NCBI GenBank assembly: GCA_027485795.1
Contig: JAIXQK010000137.1
Span: 1-42,009, forward strand
Reading direction: 5' to 3'
Origin: Oxalobacteraceae bacterium
Lineage (GTDB): Bacteria > Pseudomonadota > Gammaproteobacteria > Burkholderiales > Burkholderiaceae_D
Length of the DNA stretch: 42,009 nucleotides
Part shown: in pieces, positions 27,035 through 36,475 of the stretch
Position numbering within the stretch: the stretch's first letter is position 1
How the letters are laid out: each line of letters begins with the position of its first letter
Translations under genes and position numbers: made by a program
The notes under the pieces: generated by a model
Databases searched by the model: none
Seen by the model: the letters and a program-made list of their open reading frames with translations, nothing else
Told to the model about the DNA's origin: nothing

Positions 27035-27553
27035 GGCAGAAAAAAGAGGAGAAATTCAGAATTATGAATGTAACGATCAGATCGCTCACGCTATCGGAGG
27101 GAATGATGCCATGTTGCTTAGTGGTGCTCGATACCATTCGAAATGTCCATTACCGCGGGCGAAGGCAATATCTGGATGAGAAACACATCAATTAGCGAGC
27201 GGCATTATCACATGCGACGACCCGCTCGAGCGTAAGGACCAGCGTGTATCTTTTGTAAAATGAAGCAGATCAGTCGGCCTGCGGTCCCATGCCGCAGACA
27301 CACTGCGCTCAGGCCGGAGAGTCACCTCCCACAGTATCGCATTACAGGTCGCGTGTGGCCAGATACTGGTCGGTGCTCACGGTTTGGACTCAAGAAACAC
27401 CATGACCTGCCGATAACTGAGTAGAGAACTTCCGCGGAATGCATACCGCTGAATTTCCGAACAATGACCTAACGCCAGTCCGCCGGACAATCGCGCATGA
27501 ACCTATGGCTGGCCGGTGCTCCGTAACGCTGATTTGACCCGTGAAATGTGAAA
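27035..27553. other. About 520 bases without a convincing gene
   Basis: No reading frame here has a recognisable protein, good codon pattern or ribosome site. The stretch contains a strong nested hairpin at 27275-27316, preceded by a TAAAAT -10-like box at 27257-27262. Otherwise I see nothing. It lies between two envelope-glycan genes, one of them truncated, and may be decayed sequence. Confidence 0.5.
27275..27316 (+). other. Nested inverted repeats, possible structured RNA
   Basis: CTGCGG (27279-27284) pairs with CCGCAG (27292-27297) around a seven-base loop. CGGCCT (27275-27280) can instead pair with AGGCCG (27311-27316), so the two stems overlap by two bases and are partly alternative. 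No RNA family is recognised. Confidence 0.3.
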
Positions 27554-27835
27554 ATGAGCCGAACCACACAATCCCACACAATGGCAAGCACCGACGGATC
27601 CGTTGAGCCCTTATCGCACGATCTAATTGGCTCCGGCGCGTGGGTGTTGCCGCTGGTTCTCGCAACTCTGCTGGTTTATCTCGAATTCAAAAAAAACGCA
27701 GCCCGTGGAAAATTCGCGCTGGGGCTACTGCTCGTGACGGGACTGATGATTATCCTTGTGCCCATGTTCGGATCGCTTCTTCTGGCGTTGGCGATGTTTG
27801 GACTGATATTAAGTATTCTGGAGCAAATGCATTAA
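27554..27835 (+). CDS. Small hypothetical membrane protein
   Basis: A 93-residue protein with a polar N-terminus of about 28 residues and then two or three hydrophobic segments (about residues 29-43 and 52-90), ending ILSILEQMH. A short basic loop EFKKNAARGK separates the helices, giving an in-out hairpin. No family is recognised. The ATG at 27554 and another at 27581 are both possible and neither has a clear Shine-Dalgarno sequence. It converges with the ligase remnant at 27862. The hydrophobic pattern favours a real gene, but evidence is limited. Confidence 0.45.
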   Translation: MSRTTQSHTMASTDGSVEPLSHDLIGSGAWVLPLVLATLLVYLEFKKNAARGKFALGLLLVTGLMIILVPMFGSLLLALAMFGLILSILEQMH

Positions 27836-27861
27836 GGGTAACGCCGATACGTGTAAACCGG

Positions 27862-28470
27862 TCACCGCTCAGAAGGGGTAACTGCAAGATCGCCCGGTTC
27901 AGGATCGGGGACTGAGACCGGAGTTGCCATAAACACTGATAGCAATAACATAAAAAATGCTGCTTCAGAGACAAGAAATAATGGCGCATGAAACATGGAG
28001 TCCGTGACCAAGGTCGCTACCAACCCTAGCCCTAAAATTCTATTCGGTGGCGTGGCGTTGATTGCCTGCTTGATGCATGCGGCGAGAAACAGCAAATAAC
28101 TGAATACGCCGAGCAAGCCAAGCTGTATACCAAATGCAATAAATTGATTGTGGGGATGAGCGCCCCCGACAGCACACCACTCGGCACTTTCAGCAACCCT
28201 GCAGAATTCCTTTCGGTATGAACCTGTACCAAAGCCCTGTAGTGGCCGCTCGGCGATTAACAACAGCCCTTTTTCTATGTACTCAAGCCGCTGACCGACC
28301 GAGGTTAACTCTTTTCTTTCTCTGGCCTGATATTCAGACACAGCCTGATCCAATCTATTTTTAAAGCCTGATGAAAACTCGATTGTCAGAAGCGCCACTA
28401 CCAAAAATAGGACCAAAGAAGTATTTTTCGTTACAGCATTAACTGCAGGGCGAGTATGGTCGCTATAGCG
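27862..28470 (-). pseudogene. C-terminal remnant of an O-antigen ligase/polymerase (WaaL/Wzy/PglL-type)
   Basis: The readable frame gives about 200 residues matching only the C-terminal half of a Wzy_C/WaaL-type protein. There is a membrane helix (SLVLFLVVALLTIEF) and a large periplasmic loop with RLEYIEKGLLLIAERPLQGF and GTGSYRKEF. The conserved HPHNQFIAFGIQLGLLG motif follows, then two more helices. Intact family members have about 400-600 residues and ten or more helices; here the first seven or so are missing. Upstream the frame runs into a TGA near 28470, and only about 50 bases remain before the next gene's stop. The 184-residue version would need a TTG start at 28416 with no ribosome site. 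I read it as a 5'-deleted gene. Confidence 0.75.
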
Positions 28471-28517
28471 CCTGGGTCAGGCTATCTGGGGCACGCCGCG
28501 AGTGCGAAAAGTGTTGG

Positions 28518-29108
28518 TTAGTTTTTACGCGGCAGCCGTCCCATCAGATAAAACTCCTCATTCGGCCGCATGCCAATCGAGTTTGCAATACGATTCGACA
28601 TCCCAAAAAATGCGGTGATCGTCGCTATATCCCAAATATCTTCGTCGTCAAATCCATGCGTATGCAGCGAAGCATAATCAGCATCATTAACCGCAGCTGA
28701 GTCTAAACATACCTTCACTGCGAAATCCAACATAGCGCTTTGTCGTGGCGTAATATCTGCCTTCAAATGGTTTACAGCCACTTGGTCGGCCAATAACGGA
28801 TTCTTGGCGTAAATACGTAGCAATGCGCCGTGTGCCACCACACAGTACAGACAATCATTCTTGGCGCTGGTGGCAGTGACAATCATTTCGCGGTCTGCTT
28901 TGGAAAGATTCCCGGTCTCCTTTAGCATTAGCGCATCGTGGTAGGCAAAAAAAGCACGAAACTCAGCCGGACGGTGGGCCAGCGTCAAAAATACATTCGG
29001 TACAAAACCGGCTTTCTCCTGCACCGAGAGAATCGCCTCGCGAATATCATCAGGCAAGTTTTTCAGATCAGGTAATGGAAAACGTGAGACGGATGATGAA
29101 GTCGCCAT
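28518..29108 (-). CDS. Peroxidase-related / carboxymuconolactone decarboxylase family protein (AhpD-like)
   Basis: A 196-residue all-helical cytoplasmic protein of the AhpD/CMD superfamily, peroxidase-related subgroup. The active-site segment is KNDCLYCVVAHGALLR (about residues 83-98), with the CxxC and downstream His of AhpD-like thiol peroxidases. The N-terminal EKAGFVPNVFLTLAHRPAEF and the C-terminal SNRIANSIGMRPNEEFY are typical of the subgroup. Its physiological substrate is unknown. The start ATG overlaps the msbA stop in TAATG, so it is coupled to msbA and dnaE upstream, an odd functional mix. Confidence 0.85.
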   Translation of the reverse strand: MATSSSVSRFPLPDLKNLPDDIREAILSVQEKAGFVPNVFLTLAHRPAEFRAFFAYHDALMLKETGNLSKADREMIVTATSAKNDCLYCVVAHGALLRIYAKNPLLADQVAVNHLKADITPRQSAMLDFAVKVCLDSAAVNDADYASLHTHGFDDEDIWDIATITAFFGMSNRIANSIGMRPNEEFYLMGRLPRKN

Positions 29109-30838
29109 TAAGCATCTTTCGCAAATTGTAATTGGTAGAGGTGTGCGTAAACACCGCCGGCTTTTAACAACTCAGTATGGCTGCCTATTTCGACGATACG
29201 ACCATGTTCCAATACAGCGATTCGATCGGCACGTTCGATGGTTGAAAGTCGATGTGCAATCACCAAGGTGGTGCGACCCTTCATTAAGGAGTCTAATGCT
29301 TGCTGAACCGCACGCTCGGACTCGGAATCAAGTGCAGAAGTCGCTTCATCCAAGATCAGGATCGGTGCATCCTTGTAGATAGCGCGCGCGATAGCGAGTC
29401 GTTGGCGTTGCCCACCTGACAAACGCATCCCATTGTCACCAACAGAAGTTTGAACACCATCTGGCAGACTGGCGATGACCTCCTCCAGATGAGCCGCGCG
29501 TAACGCAGCGTTAATTCGCTGCAAATCTGGATCAGGGTCGCCGTAGGCAATATTCGCCGCAATTGTGTCGTCAAACAAAACTACGTGCTGACTGACCATA
29601 GCGATCTGTGCCCGCAAACTTGCTAAGTCAATGCGAGGAATCGGCGTACCATCTAACAAAATCTGTCCGGCAGATACTGAGTAAAACTCTGGTACCAGAT
29701 TCACCAGCGTGCTTTTACCACCACCCGACATACCCACCAAGGCTACCGTCTCACCTGGGGCGATAGTCAGATTGATATCCAATAATGCTGAATCACTCAC
29801 GTCAGGGTAGTTGAAGCTCACATTTCGAAAGCTCAGTTCACCTTTGGCACGCTGACGCAGTGAGACACCGCCTACGCGCTCAACAGGCTCATCCATCATC
29901 CCGAATACACGCTCGCAAGCCGCCATGCTTCTCTGCAACGGACCGCTGATGTTAGCGAGATGCTTCATCGGCGTCAGAATCAGCAACATTGCGATGATGA
30001 AAGACGTAAAGCCGCCAACGGTCATCTGACCATCACCGGCCTGCATCAACGCTATCGTGATAATGATAGCGACCGAAATCGCGTTAAGTAGCTGCGTGAT
30101 CGGTTCAGTCGTTGCAGCCGTGCTCTCTTGCCGCAATATAAAGCCGCGAAGACGATCAGCACGCCGTGCAAATCGCGTTGCCTCATAGTGTTGACCACCA
30201 AACACCTTGATGACTTGGCGGGCCCGAATAGTTTCGTCGATGGTCTGCATGAGTTCACCATTCAGCTGCTGGCTCTCACGGATCAGACGCTTTAATCGCT
30301 TAGCTGTGACTTTAACTGCTACTGCTACTAGCGGTACGAGTGCAATCGTAATCAGTGTCAACTTCCAGTTCAGCCAGAACAAATAACCGATCAGACCGAG
30401 CACTGTCAGACTATCTTTTATCAAGATCACCATCACACTGCGAAATAAGTCGAGTACCTGCATCACCTCGACCATCATGGTGTTTAGCACATGACCCGTC
30501 GCATTTTTATCGTGGAATCCAATCGGCACCTGAAGCAAGCGATTGAACATCTGCTGGCGTAACTGGGCGGCCATGCGACCCGACACCCATGCCATTAGGT
30601 ATGCAGCAGAGAAAGTCGCTATCCCGCGCACCAGAAAAATGCCCACCACAAATGCGGGCGCGAGCCAGATCGGGAATCCCGCTCTGACAAATCCGTTGTC
30701 GAGCAACTCCTTCATCAGCGCAGCAACCGTCGGTTCGGTCGCCGCGGTGATCGCTGTCGCGATAAAAGCCACGATGATGCGCGCCTTGTAAGGCGCTAGC
30801 AGACCAAGCAGACGCTGGACAGTTCGAGAGAATTTCAT
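29108..30838 (-). CDS. msbA: Lipid A export ATP-binding/permease protein MsbA
   Basis: A 576-residue half-size ABC exporter that flips lipid A-core across the inner membrane as a homodimer. Six transmembrane helices (residues 1 to about 310) precede the nucleotide-binding domain. That domain has Walker A GMSGGGKST, a Q-loop in IAMVSQHVVLF, the signature [16 protein letters not shown], Walker B LILDEATSALDSESE and an H-loop in LVIAHRLSTIERAD. The ATG at 30838 overlaps the dnaE stop (TGATG). MsbA is preferred over a generic exporter because of length and the QMTVGGFTSFIIAMLLILTP segment. The neighbouring remnant of an O-antigen ligase fits an LPS context. Confidence 0.92.
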   Translation of the reverse strand: MKFSRTVQRLLGLLAPYKARIIVAFIATAITAATEPTVAALMKELLDNGFVRAGFPIWLAPAFVVGIFLVRGIATFSAAYLMAWVSGRMAAQLRQQMFNRLLQVPIGFHDKNATGHVLNTMMVEVMQVLDLFRSVMVILIKDSLTVLGLIGYLFWLNWKLTLITIALVPLVAVAVKVTAKRLKRLIRESQQLNGELMQTIDETIRARQVIKVFGGQHYEATRFARRADRLRGFILRQESTAATTEPITQLLNAISVAIIITIALMQAGDGQMTVGGFTSFIIAMLLILTPMKHLANISGPLQRSMAACERVFGMMDEPVERVGGVSLRQRAKGELSFRNVSFNYPDVSDSALLDINLTIAPGETVALVGMSGGGKSTLVNLVPEFYSVSAGQILLDGTPIPRIDLASLRAQIAMVSQHVVLFDDTIAANIAYGDPDPDLQRINAALRAAHLEEVIASLPDGVQTSVGDNGMRLSGGQRQRLAIARAIYKDAPILILDEATSALDSESERAVQQALDSLMKGRTTLVIAHRLSTIERADRIAVLEHGRIVEIGSHTELLKAGGVYAHLYQLQFAKDA

Positions 30839-33800
30839 CAGTACTCGAACCAAACATTATCGGCGCTAAGCCAGTCTGACAATTTAGTACGTAAGGCGTC
30901 ATCGGCACGAACACGCCATTCATCGGAGAGTCGGATCTCGGCCAGCGCGCCTTGCTTGGTGTACTGCACCACAATCGGACAAGAGGCACCGTCTTGCTGA
31001 AACGGTTTGATCAGCTCACGCAACTTTGCAGCATCTGCCTGCCCATTCATCGAAACTCGAAGTGCTTTCACAAACCCGGCGCGGGCGGCAGCAATATCCA
31101 TCACTTTGTCGGCAACGACACGCAGCCCACCAGAGAATCGATCTTCAGAAATCTTGCCCTGTACCGCGAGAAACTCATCTTCTTTGAACAGACTACGATT
31201 CGGTTCATACAACTCGTTGTAGACAGTGACCTCGACCTGCGCGCTGCTGTCGTCCAGCGTCACGATCGCCATGCGTCCACGCTGCGTCAGCTGAAACCGA
31301 ATCCCTGCAATGATGCCGGCCAGAAGCTTAGGCTCGCGAGATGGCGCGAGGTCGCCAAGCTTCACCCGAATGAAACGCCTGACCTCGCCAGCATATGCGT
31401 CGAACAAGTGCCCGGACAAATAAAAGCCAAGCGCTGACTTTTCTTCAGCCAAACGCTGCTTGTCTGACCATGGCGGTACATTCACATACTCCGGACTATG
31501 GTCGACACCTGAATCAAGACTTTCAAATAAGCTGACTTGATTAATCGCGGCTTCCGCCTGCTCTGCGTTGTCCATGGCTCGGCCGACTGAGGCCATCAAG
31601 ACGCCACGGTTGGTACCGAGGCAATCCATTGCACCCGCCTTGATCAATGACTCGATCGCGCGGCGATTAATATGGCGCTTATCGATGCGCTTAACAAAAT
31701 CAAACAAATCCTTGAAAGGCGCCGACTGACGCGCTTGCACAATCGCCTCGATCGCGCTCTGGCCGGTACCTTTCACTGCACCCAAACCATAACGAATACA
31801 GTCTGCCTTCTTGCCGGCTTCTGCAACGGCGGTAAATCGATACGCGGAATGATTAATATCCGGCGGTAGCAGTTTCAAGCCGCAATGACTCGTCGCATCC
31901 TCGGCCAGAATCTTGACCTTGTCGGTGTCATCCATCGCCAGCGACAAGTTGGCTGCCATGAACTCCGCCGGGAAGTGTACTTTCAAATAAGCCGTGTGAT
32001 AGGAGAGCAAGGCATAGGCCGCGGCATGCGACTTATTGAAGCCGTAGCCTGCAAATTTTTCCATCAGATCGAAGATCTCATCTGCCTTCTCGCTGGCGAG
32101 ACCATTCTTCGCTGCACCTTCGCGGAAGATTTCGCGATGCTCAGCCATCTCCTCCGGCTTTTTCTTACCCATCGCACGGCGGAGTAAATCGGCGCCACCC
32201 AGCGAATAGCCACCGATCACCTGCGCCATTTGCATCACCTGCTCCTGGTACACCATGATGCCGTAGGTTTCGGAGAGAATGGCCTCAGTGCGAGGATCTG
32301 GATAATCAAAACGCTCACCGTGCTTGCGTCGACAAAAATCCGGAATCAGATCCATCGGGCCCGGGCGGTACAAAGCAACGAGCGCGATGATGTCTTCAAA
32401 TCGATCTGGCCGCGCATCTTTGAGCATGCCTTGCATGCCGCGACTTTCAAGCTGGAACACGGCCACCGTCTTTGCCTCGGTCAGCAGCTTGTAGGTGGGC
32501 GCATCGTCCAACGGCAGCTTATCGAGGTCGAACTCGGCATGCTCAGGATAGAGTGCGCGAATACTCTGAACTGTGCGATCCAGAATCGTCAGCGTAGTCA
32601 ATCCAAGAAAATCGAATTTCACCAATCCGATGGCTTCAACGTCATCTTTATCAAATTGCGAGACAACGCCACCATCGGTACCTTGGGTATACAACGGGCA
32701 GAAATCCGTCAATTTGCCGGGCGCAATCAACACGCCACCGGCATGCATGCCAACGTTACGCGCAATACCTTCGACTTGCTGCGCCAGCGCGAGTAGTTGC
32801 CGGACTTCTTCTTCTTTCTCTTGTCTTTCCTTGAGCAAGGGCTCTTCTTTGAGTGCATCCTCGATGGTCACCAAGCGGCCGGGCTTGAAAGGGATTAGCT
32901 TGGAAATACCATCGCAGAAGTTGAAACCAAAATCCAGCACACGACCGACATCTCTCACCGCACCTTTAGCCGCCATGGTGCCAAACGTAGCAATCTGCGA
33001 TACCGCATCTTTACCGTAGCGATCCTTGACGTACTGGATCACGCGGTCACGGCCCTCTTGGCAGAAGTCGATATCGAAGTCCGGCATGGAGACACGATCC
33101 GGATTCAAGAAGCGCTCGAACAGCAAGTTATAGGCAAGCGGATCGAGATCGGTGATCTTCAACGCATAGGCCACCAACGAGCCAGCACCCGAGCCACGAC
33201 CCGGACCAACGGGCACGCCATGACGCTTGGCCCACAGAATGAAGTCTGCGACGATCAAAAAGTAGCCGGGAAACCCCATCTTGATGATGGTGTCAGTCTC
33301 GAACTTCAACCGAGATTCATATCGCTCGCGAACCGCTTCACGCTGCGATGATTCCGGGTAGCGCTGCTGGAGTCGCTCCTCCAAACCCGCCTGCGACTGC
33401 GCCACCAGAAAATCATTGATACTCATACCGTCGGGTGTCGGGAAATCCGGTAGCTGAGCCTTGCCGAGCGTGAGCGAGAGATTACAACGCTGTGCAATAG
33501 CGACGCTGTTTTGTAATGCGGCCGGCATGTCAGCGAACAGCTCCGCCATCTCCGACTGGCGCTTGAAGTACTGCTCAGCGCTGAAACGCTTTACCCGTCG
33601 CGGATTGGCGAGTATCTCGCCGTCGGCGATGCAGACACGCGCCTCATGGGCAGTGAATTCTTCTTTTTGCCCAAACTGCACCGGATGGGTCGCGACAACG
33701 GGTAACGCCAACTTGGCTGCCAGCTGGGTTGACTGCCGCAGTAATTGCTCGCGCTGCGGACTACCGTCGCGCTGAACCTCAATATAAAAATGTCCCGGGA

Positions 33801-34290
33801 ATATCTGCATCCAGCGCTGGGCACAGCGCTCAGCCAGAGCGAGGTTGCCATGCGCCAGCGCATGTCCGATATCACCAGTATTGAAGCCAGAGAGCGCGAT
33901 CAGACCGTCCTTATGCGATAGCTCCTTCAACCAATCCGCCCGGATTTCAGCCCGCCCACGATACTGGTTGGTGAGCCACGCACGGCTCAGCAAATCGCAC
34001 AACTGAAGATAGCCCGGGTGATTTTTGACCAGCAGCAGCAAACGAGAGGGCTTGTCACGCTCGTCTTCATTGCTGATCCAGACATCAGCACCCACAATCG
34101 GCTTGATACCCTTAGCGCGCGCCGCCTTGTAGAACTTGACCATGCCGAACAAATTGGCCAAGTCGGTGACCGCGAGCGCGGGCTGCTGGTCCTCCACCGC
34201 CGCTTGAATCGCCTGATCAATACGCACCAAGCCGTCGGCGATCGAGAACTCGGAGTGCAGGCGAAGGTGGACAAATTGCGGGGCGGTCAT
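30838..34290 (-). CDS. dnaE: DNA polymerase III alpha subunit
   Basis: An 1150-residue replicative polymerase catalytic subunit. It has an N-terminal PHP domain (FVHLRLHSEFSIADGLVRID, first 280 residues) and the polymerase palm with VGPGRGSGAGSLVAYALKI. The catalytic aspartates lie in MPDFDIDFCQEGRDRVI, and MHAGGVLIAP, GYGFNKSHAAAYALLSY and a helix-hairpin-helix region follow. An OB domain and a C-terminal tau-binding region complete it, so it is full length. The ATG at 34290 gives the usual N-terminus MTAPQFVHL; two ATGs nine codons upstream are alternatives. Its stop overlaps the msbA start, so the two are translationally coupled. Confidence 0.98.
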   Translation of the reverse strand: MTAPQFVHLRLHSEFSIADGLVRIDQAIQAAVEDQQPALAVTDLANLFGMVKFYKAARAKGIKPIVGADVWISNEDERDKPSRLLLLVKNHPGYLQLCDLLSRAWLTNQYRGRAEIRADWLKELSHKDGLIALSGFNTGDIGHALAHGNLALAERCAQRWMQIFPGHFYIEVQRDGSPQREQLLRQSTQLAAKLALPVVATHPVQFGQKEEFTAHEARVCIADGEILANPRRVKRFSAEQYFKRQSEMAELFADMPAALQNSVAIAQRCNLSLTLGKAQLPDFPTPDGMSINDFLVAQSQAGLEERLQQRYPESSQREAVRERYESRLKFETDTIIKMGFPGYFLIVADFILWAKRHGVPVGPGRGSGAGSLVAYALKITDLDPLAYNLLFERFLNPDRVSMPDFDIDFCQEGRDRVIQYVKDRYGKDAVSQIATFGTMAAKGAVRDVGRVLDFGFNFCDGISKLIPFKPGRLVTIEDALKEEPLLKERQEKEEEVRQLLALAQQVEGIARNVGMHAGGVLIAPGKLTDFCPLYTQGTDGGVVSQFDKDDVEAIGLVKFDFLGLTTLTILDRTVQSIRALYPEHAEFDLDKLPLDDAPTYKLLTEAKTVAVFQLESRGMQGMLKDARPDRFEDIIALVALYRPGPMDLIPDFCRRKHGERFDYPDPRTEAILSETYGIMVYQEQVMQMAQVIGGYSLGGADLLRRAMGKKKPEEMAEHREIFREGAAKNGLASEKADEIFDLMEKFAGYGFNKSHAAAYALLSYHTAYLKVHFPAEFMAANLSLAMDDTDKVKILAEDATSHCGLKLLPPDINHSAYRFTAVAEAGKKADCIRYGLGAVKGTGQSAIEAIVQARQSAPFKDLFDFVKRIDKRHINRRAIESLIKAGAMDCLGTNRGVLMASVGRAMDNAEQAEAAINQVSLFESLDSGVDHSPEYVNVPPWSDKQRLAEEKSALGFYLSGHLFDAYAGEVRRFIRVKLGDLAPSREPKLLAGIIAGIRFQLTQRGRMAIVTLDDSSAQVEVTVYNELYEPNRSLFKEDEFLAVQGKISEDRFSGGLRVVADKVMDIAAARAGFVKALRVSMNGQADAAKLRELIKPFQQDGASCPIVVQYTKQGALAEIRLSDEWRVRADDALRTKLSDWLSADNVWFEY

Positions 34291-34361
34291 GACCCGTATT
34301 TTACCCGCTGACATCATCGAACCGTGGTGGAACTGAGGGGCTTGTGCGGTGCGGCGAAGCT

Positions 34362-34367
34362 TATAAT
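34362..34367 (+). promoter_or_regulatory. Probable -10 element of trhO
   Basis: A consensus TATAAT lies 33 bases before the trhO start, so a short leader of about 25 bases would result. The nearest -35-like hexamer, TTGTGC at 34342, is only 14 bases away, so the upstream half is weak. Confidence 0.5.
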
Positions 34368-34400
34368 GATGAGGTTTTCCAGTCTGCTAAGAGCCAGCCC

Positions 34401-35255
34401 ATGCAGCCCTCACAGCCCATCGTCAATATTTCAGCTTACAAATTTGTCACGCTCGACGACACAGGCGATCTACGGCCGCGTTTTCTGCAGCGCTGTCTCG
34501 ACCTCGAGCTGAAAGGCACGATTTTGCTGGCCCCCGAGGGTATCAACATGTTCCTCGCCGGTAGCCGAGCGGCGATTGACGGCTACCTGGCATGGATGCG
34601 CCAAGATGCGCGCCTGGCCGATATCGCCCCCAAAGAAAGCCTCTCTGAACGTCAGCCATTTCGGCGCATGCTGGTACGTCTGAAAAAAGAGATCATCACC
34701 ATGAAAAACCCGGTGATAAAGCCGGAGTTGGGCCGTGCACCTGCGGTGACTGCCCATGATCTCAAGCGCTGGCTGGATCAGGGCCATGATGATGAAGGCA
34801 AACCCGTCGTGATGGTCGACACTCGCAACGCGTTTGAAGTCGATGTGGGCAGCTTCGACAATACGCTGGACTACCGCATCGATAAATTTAGCGATTTTCC
34901 TGAAGTGATCGCGCAGCACAAAGATGAGCTAAATGATAAAACGATCGTCACTTTCTGTACCGGCGGCATACGCTGCGAGAAAGCAGCGATATATATGCGC
35001 AATATAGGCTATCACCGTGTCTACCAGCTGGATGGCGGTATCTTGAAATACTTTGAGGAAGTGGGTGGTGCGCACTATAGCGGTGACTGCTTTGTATTCG
35101 ACCATCGAACCGCATTGAACCCACAGCTCGAAGAGACTGCTACGGTGCAGTGCTTTGCGTGCCGCGCAGTAGTCACGCCACGTGAGCAACTGTCACCGCA
35201 CTACATCGAAGGAAAGTCATGCCCTCATTGTGCGGACGTGGCTGCTGCCGCCTGA
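34401..35255 (+). CDS. trhO: tRNA uridine(34) hydroxylase TrhO, rhodanese-domain protein
   Basis: A 284-residue member of the YceA/TrhO family, which hydroxylates uridine 34 in tRNAs on the way to (carboxy)methoxyuridine. The N-terminal ferredoxin-like domain contains [20 protein letters not shown]. The rhodanese domain starts near [17 protein letters not shown], and its catalytic Cys is in [17 protein letters not shown] Cys-rich C-terminus (CFACRAVV and CPHC) suggests metal binding. The ATG at 34401 is used because family N-termini begin close to INISAYKF; an earlier in-frame start would overlap the -10 element. It is divergent from dnaE. Confidence 0.93.
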   Translation: MQPSQPIVNISAYKFVTLDDTGDLRPRFLQRCLDLELKGTILLAPEGINMFLAGSRAAIDGYLAWMRQDARLADIAPKESLSERQPFRRMLVRLKKEIITMKNPVIKPELGRAPAVTAHDLKRWLDQGHDDEGKPVVMVDTRNAFEVDVGSFDNTLDYRIDKFSDFPEVIAQHKDELNDKTIVTFCTGGIRCEKAAIYMRNIGYHRVYQLDGGILKYFEEVGGAHYSGDCFVFDHRTALNPQLEETATVQCFACRAVVTPREQLSPHYIEGKSCPHCADVAAAA

Positions 35256-35311
35256 TGCTCTAAGTATTCAGCTCGACTGGCTGCGCAAAATCGCCTAATG
35301 CCACGTGCCTA

Positions 35312-36463
35312 ATGTCTAAGCGCCCGCGCCGCATCGCCCATCTCGACATGGATGCGTTTTATGCCTCAGTCGAGTTACTTCGCTACCCTGAGTTACGCGG
35401 CCAGCCGGTCGTGATCGGTGGTCGCTCGCTGCACCAACCGGAAATCAAAAGTAATGGCACCCGCGAGTTTGCAAGGCTAAGGGATTACGCCGGACGTGGG
35501 GTGGTGACTACCTCAACGTATGAAGCACGCGCACTCGGCGTTTTCTCGGCGATGGGGATGATGAAAGCGGCCAGACTAGCGCCAGAGGCATGGCTGCTAC
35601 CCGCCGATTTCGAGGCATATCGGCATTACTCGCGTTTGTTCAAACAAGCTGTCAGAGAAATTGCACCGCAGATCGAAGATCGCGGCATTGACGAGATTTA
35701 TATCGATCTTACCGATCTGGCACAAGACTCGGTACCGCTGGCTAAACGTATCAAACAGGCTGTGCGTGATGCTACCGGGCTTTCCTGCTCCATCGGCATT
35801 GCGCCGAATAAGCTGCTGGCAAAAATCTGTTCTGAACTCGACAAGCCCGATGGCATCACCCTGCTGACCATGGATGATGTACCCACCAGAATCTGGCCGA
35901 TGGCAGTTCGCAAGATTAATGGTATTGGCCCCAAGGCCAGTGAAAAGCTTGCAGCGCTAGGCATACAAACCATCGGTGAGCTAGCAGATCAGAGTCAGAC
36001 TTTCTTGTTGCAACACTTCGGCAATCGATACAGCGAATGGCTTTATCAAGCCGCGCGCGGTCTAGACGATCGACCAGTGACCACAAGCTCGGAACCGAAA
36101 TCAATCAGCCGCGAAACCACCTTCGAGCGCGATCTTCATGTCAAGACTGACCGCGCGAAGCTCTCCGAAGTATTTACCCGCCTTTGCGTACAAGTGGCAG
36201 GCGATTTACAGCGCAAGGGCTATGTAGGCAAAACCATCGGCATCAAGTTGCGCTATGACGACTTCAAGACGGTAACGCGTGACCTGAGTCTGCCAATCGC
36301 GACCGATAATGCGGACGAGATACGGCGTGCTGCGGGTGAGTGTCTGAAGCGTGCACCACTCGAGCAGCGCTTACGGCTACTCGGCGTCAGGGTATCGGCG
36401 CTACACAAGAAACAAGCGCAGAGCGAACACCTCGAACCGCAAGCAGCCTTGTTATTGGGATAG
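35312..36463 (+). CDS. dinB: DNA polymerase IV (Y-family, DinB)
   Basis: A 383-residue error-prone translesion polymerase. Catalytic carboxylates are in AHLDMDAFYASVELLRYPEL (residues 10-29) and in GIDEIYIDLTDL (about 127-138). The thumb helix-hairpin-helix reads INGIGPKASEKLAALGIQTI, and the little-finger domain contains SISRETTFERDL. Compared with E. coli DinB, an extra segment lies between GGRSLHQPEI and GRGVVTTSTYEAR, as in other betaproteobacterial forms that I recall. The C-terminus does not end in an obvious clamp-binding motif. No LexA box is visible upstream, and no strong Shine-Dalgarno sequence precedes the ATG. Twelve bases separate it from gluQ. Confidence 0.95.
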   Translation: MSKRPRRIAHLDMDAFYASVELLRYPELRGQPVVIGGRSLHQPEIKSNGTREFARLRDYAGRGVVTTSTYEARALGVFSAMGMMKAARLAPEAWLLPADFEAYRHYSRLFKQAVREIAPQIEDRGIDEIYIDLTDLAQDSVPLAKRIKQAVRDATGLSCSIGIAPNKLLAKICSELDKPDGITLLTMDDVPTRIWPMAVRKINGIGPKASEKLAALGIQTIGELADQSQTFLLQHFGNRYSEWLYQAARGLDDRPVTTSSEPKSISRETTFERDLHVKTDRAKLSEVFTRLCVQVAGDLQRKGYVGKTIGIKLRYDDFKTVTRDLSLPIATDNADEIRRAAGECLKRAPLEQRLRLLGVRVSALHKKQAQSEHLEPQAALLLG

Positions 36464-36475
36464 CGAAGAACCTTC

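Noticed and set aside
27390-27665. A 91-codon minus-strand frame in the gene-free region
   Set aside because: Arg/Ile/Ser-rich with no hydrophobic pattern or family. It overlaps the more plausible membrane protein frame on the plus strand.
35256-35311. LexA/SOS box before dinB
   Set aside because: I looked for a CTGT-N8-ACAG-like site in the short gap and found none. dinB may be read from the trhO promoter.
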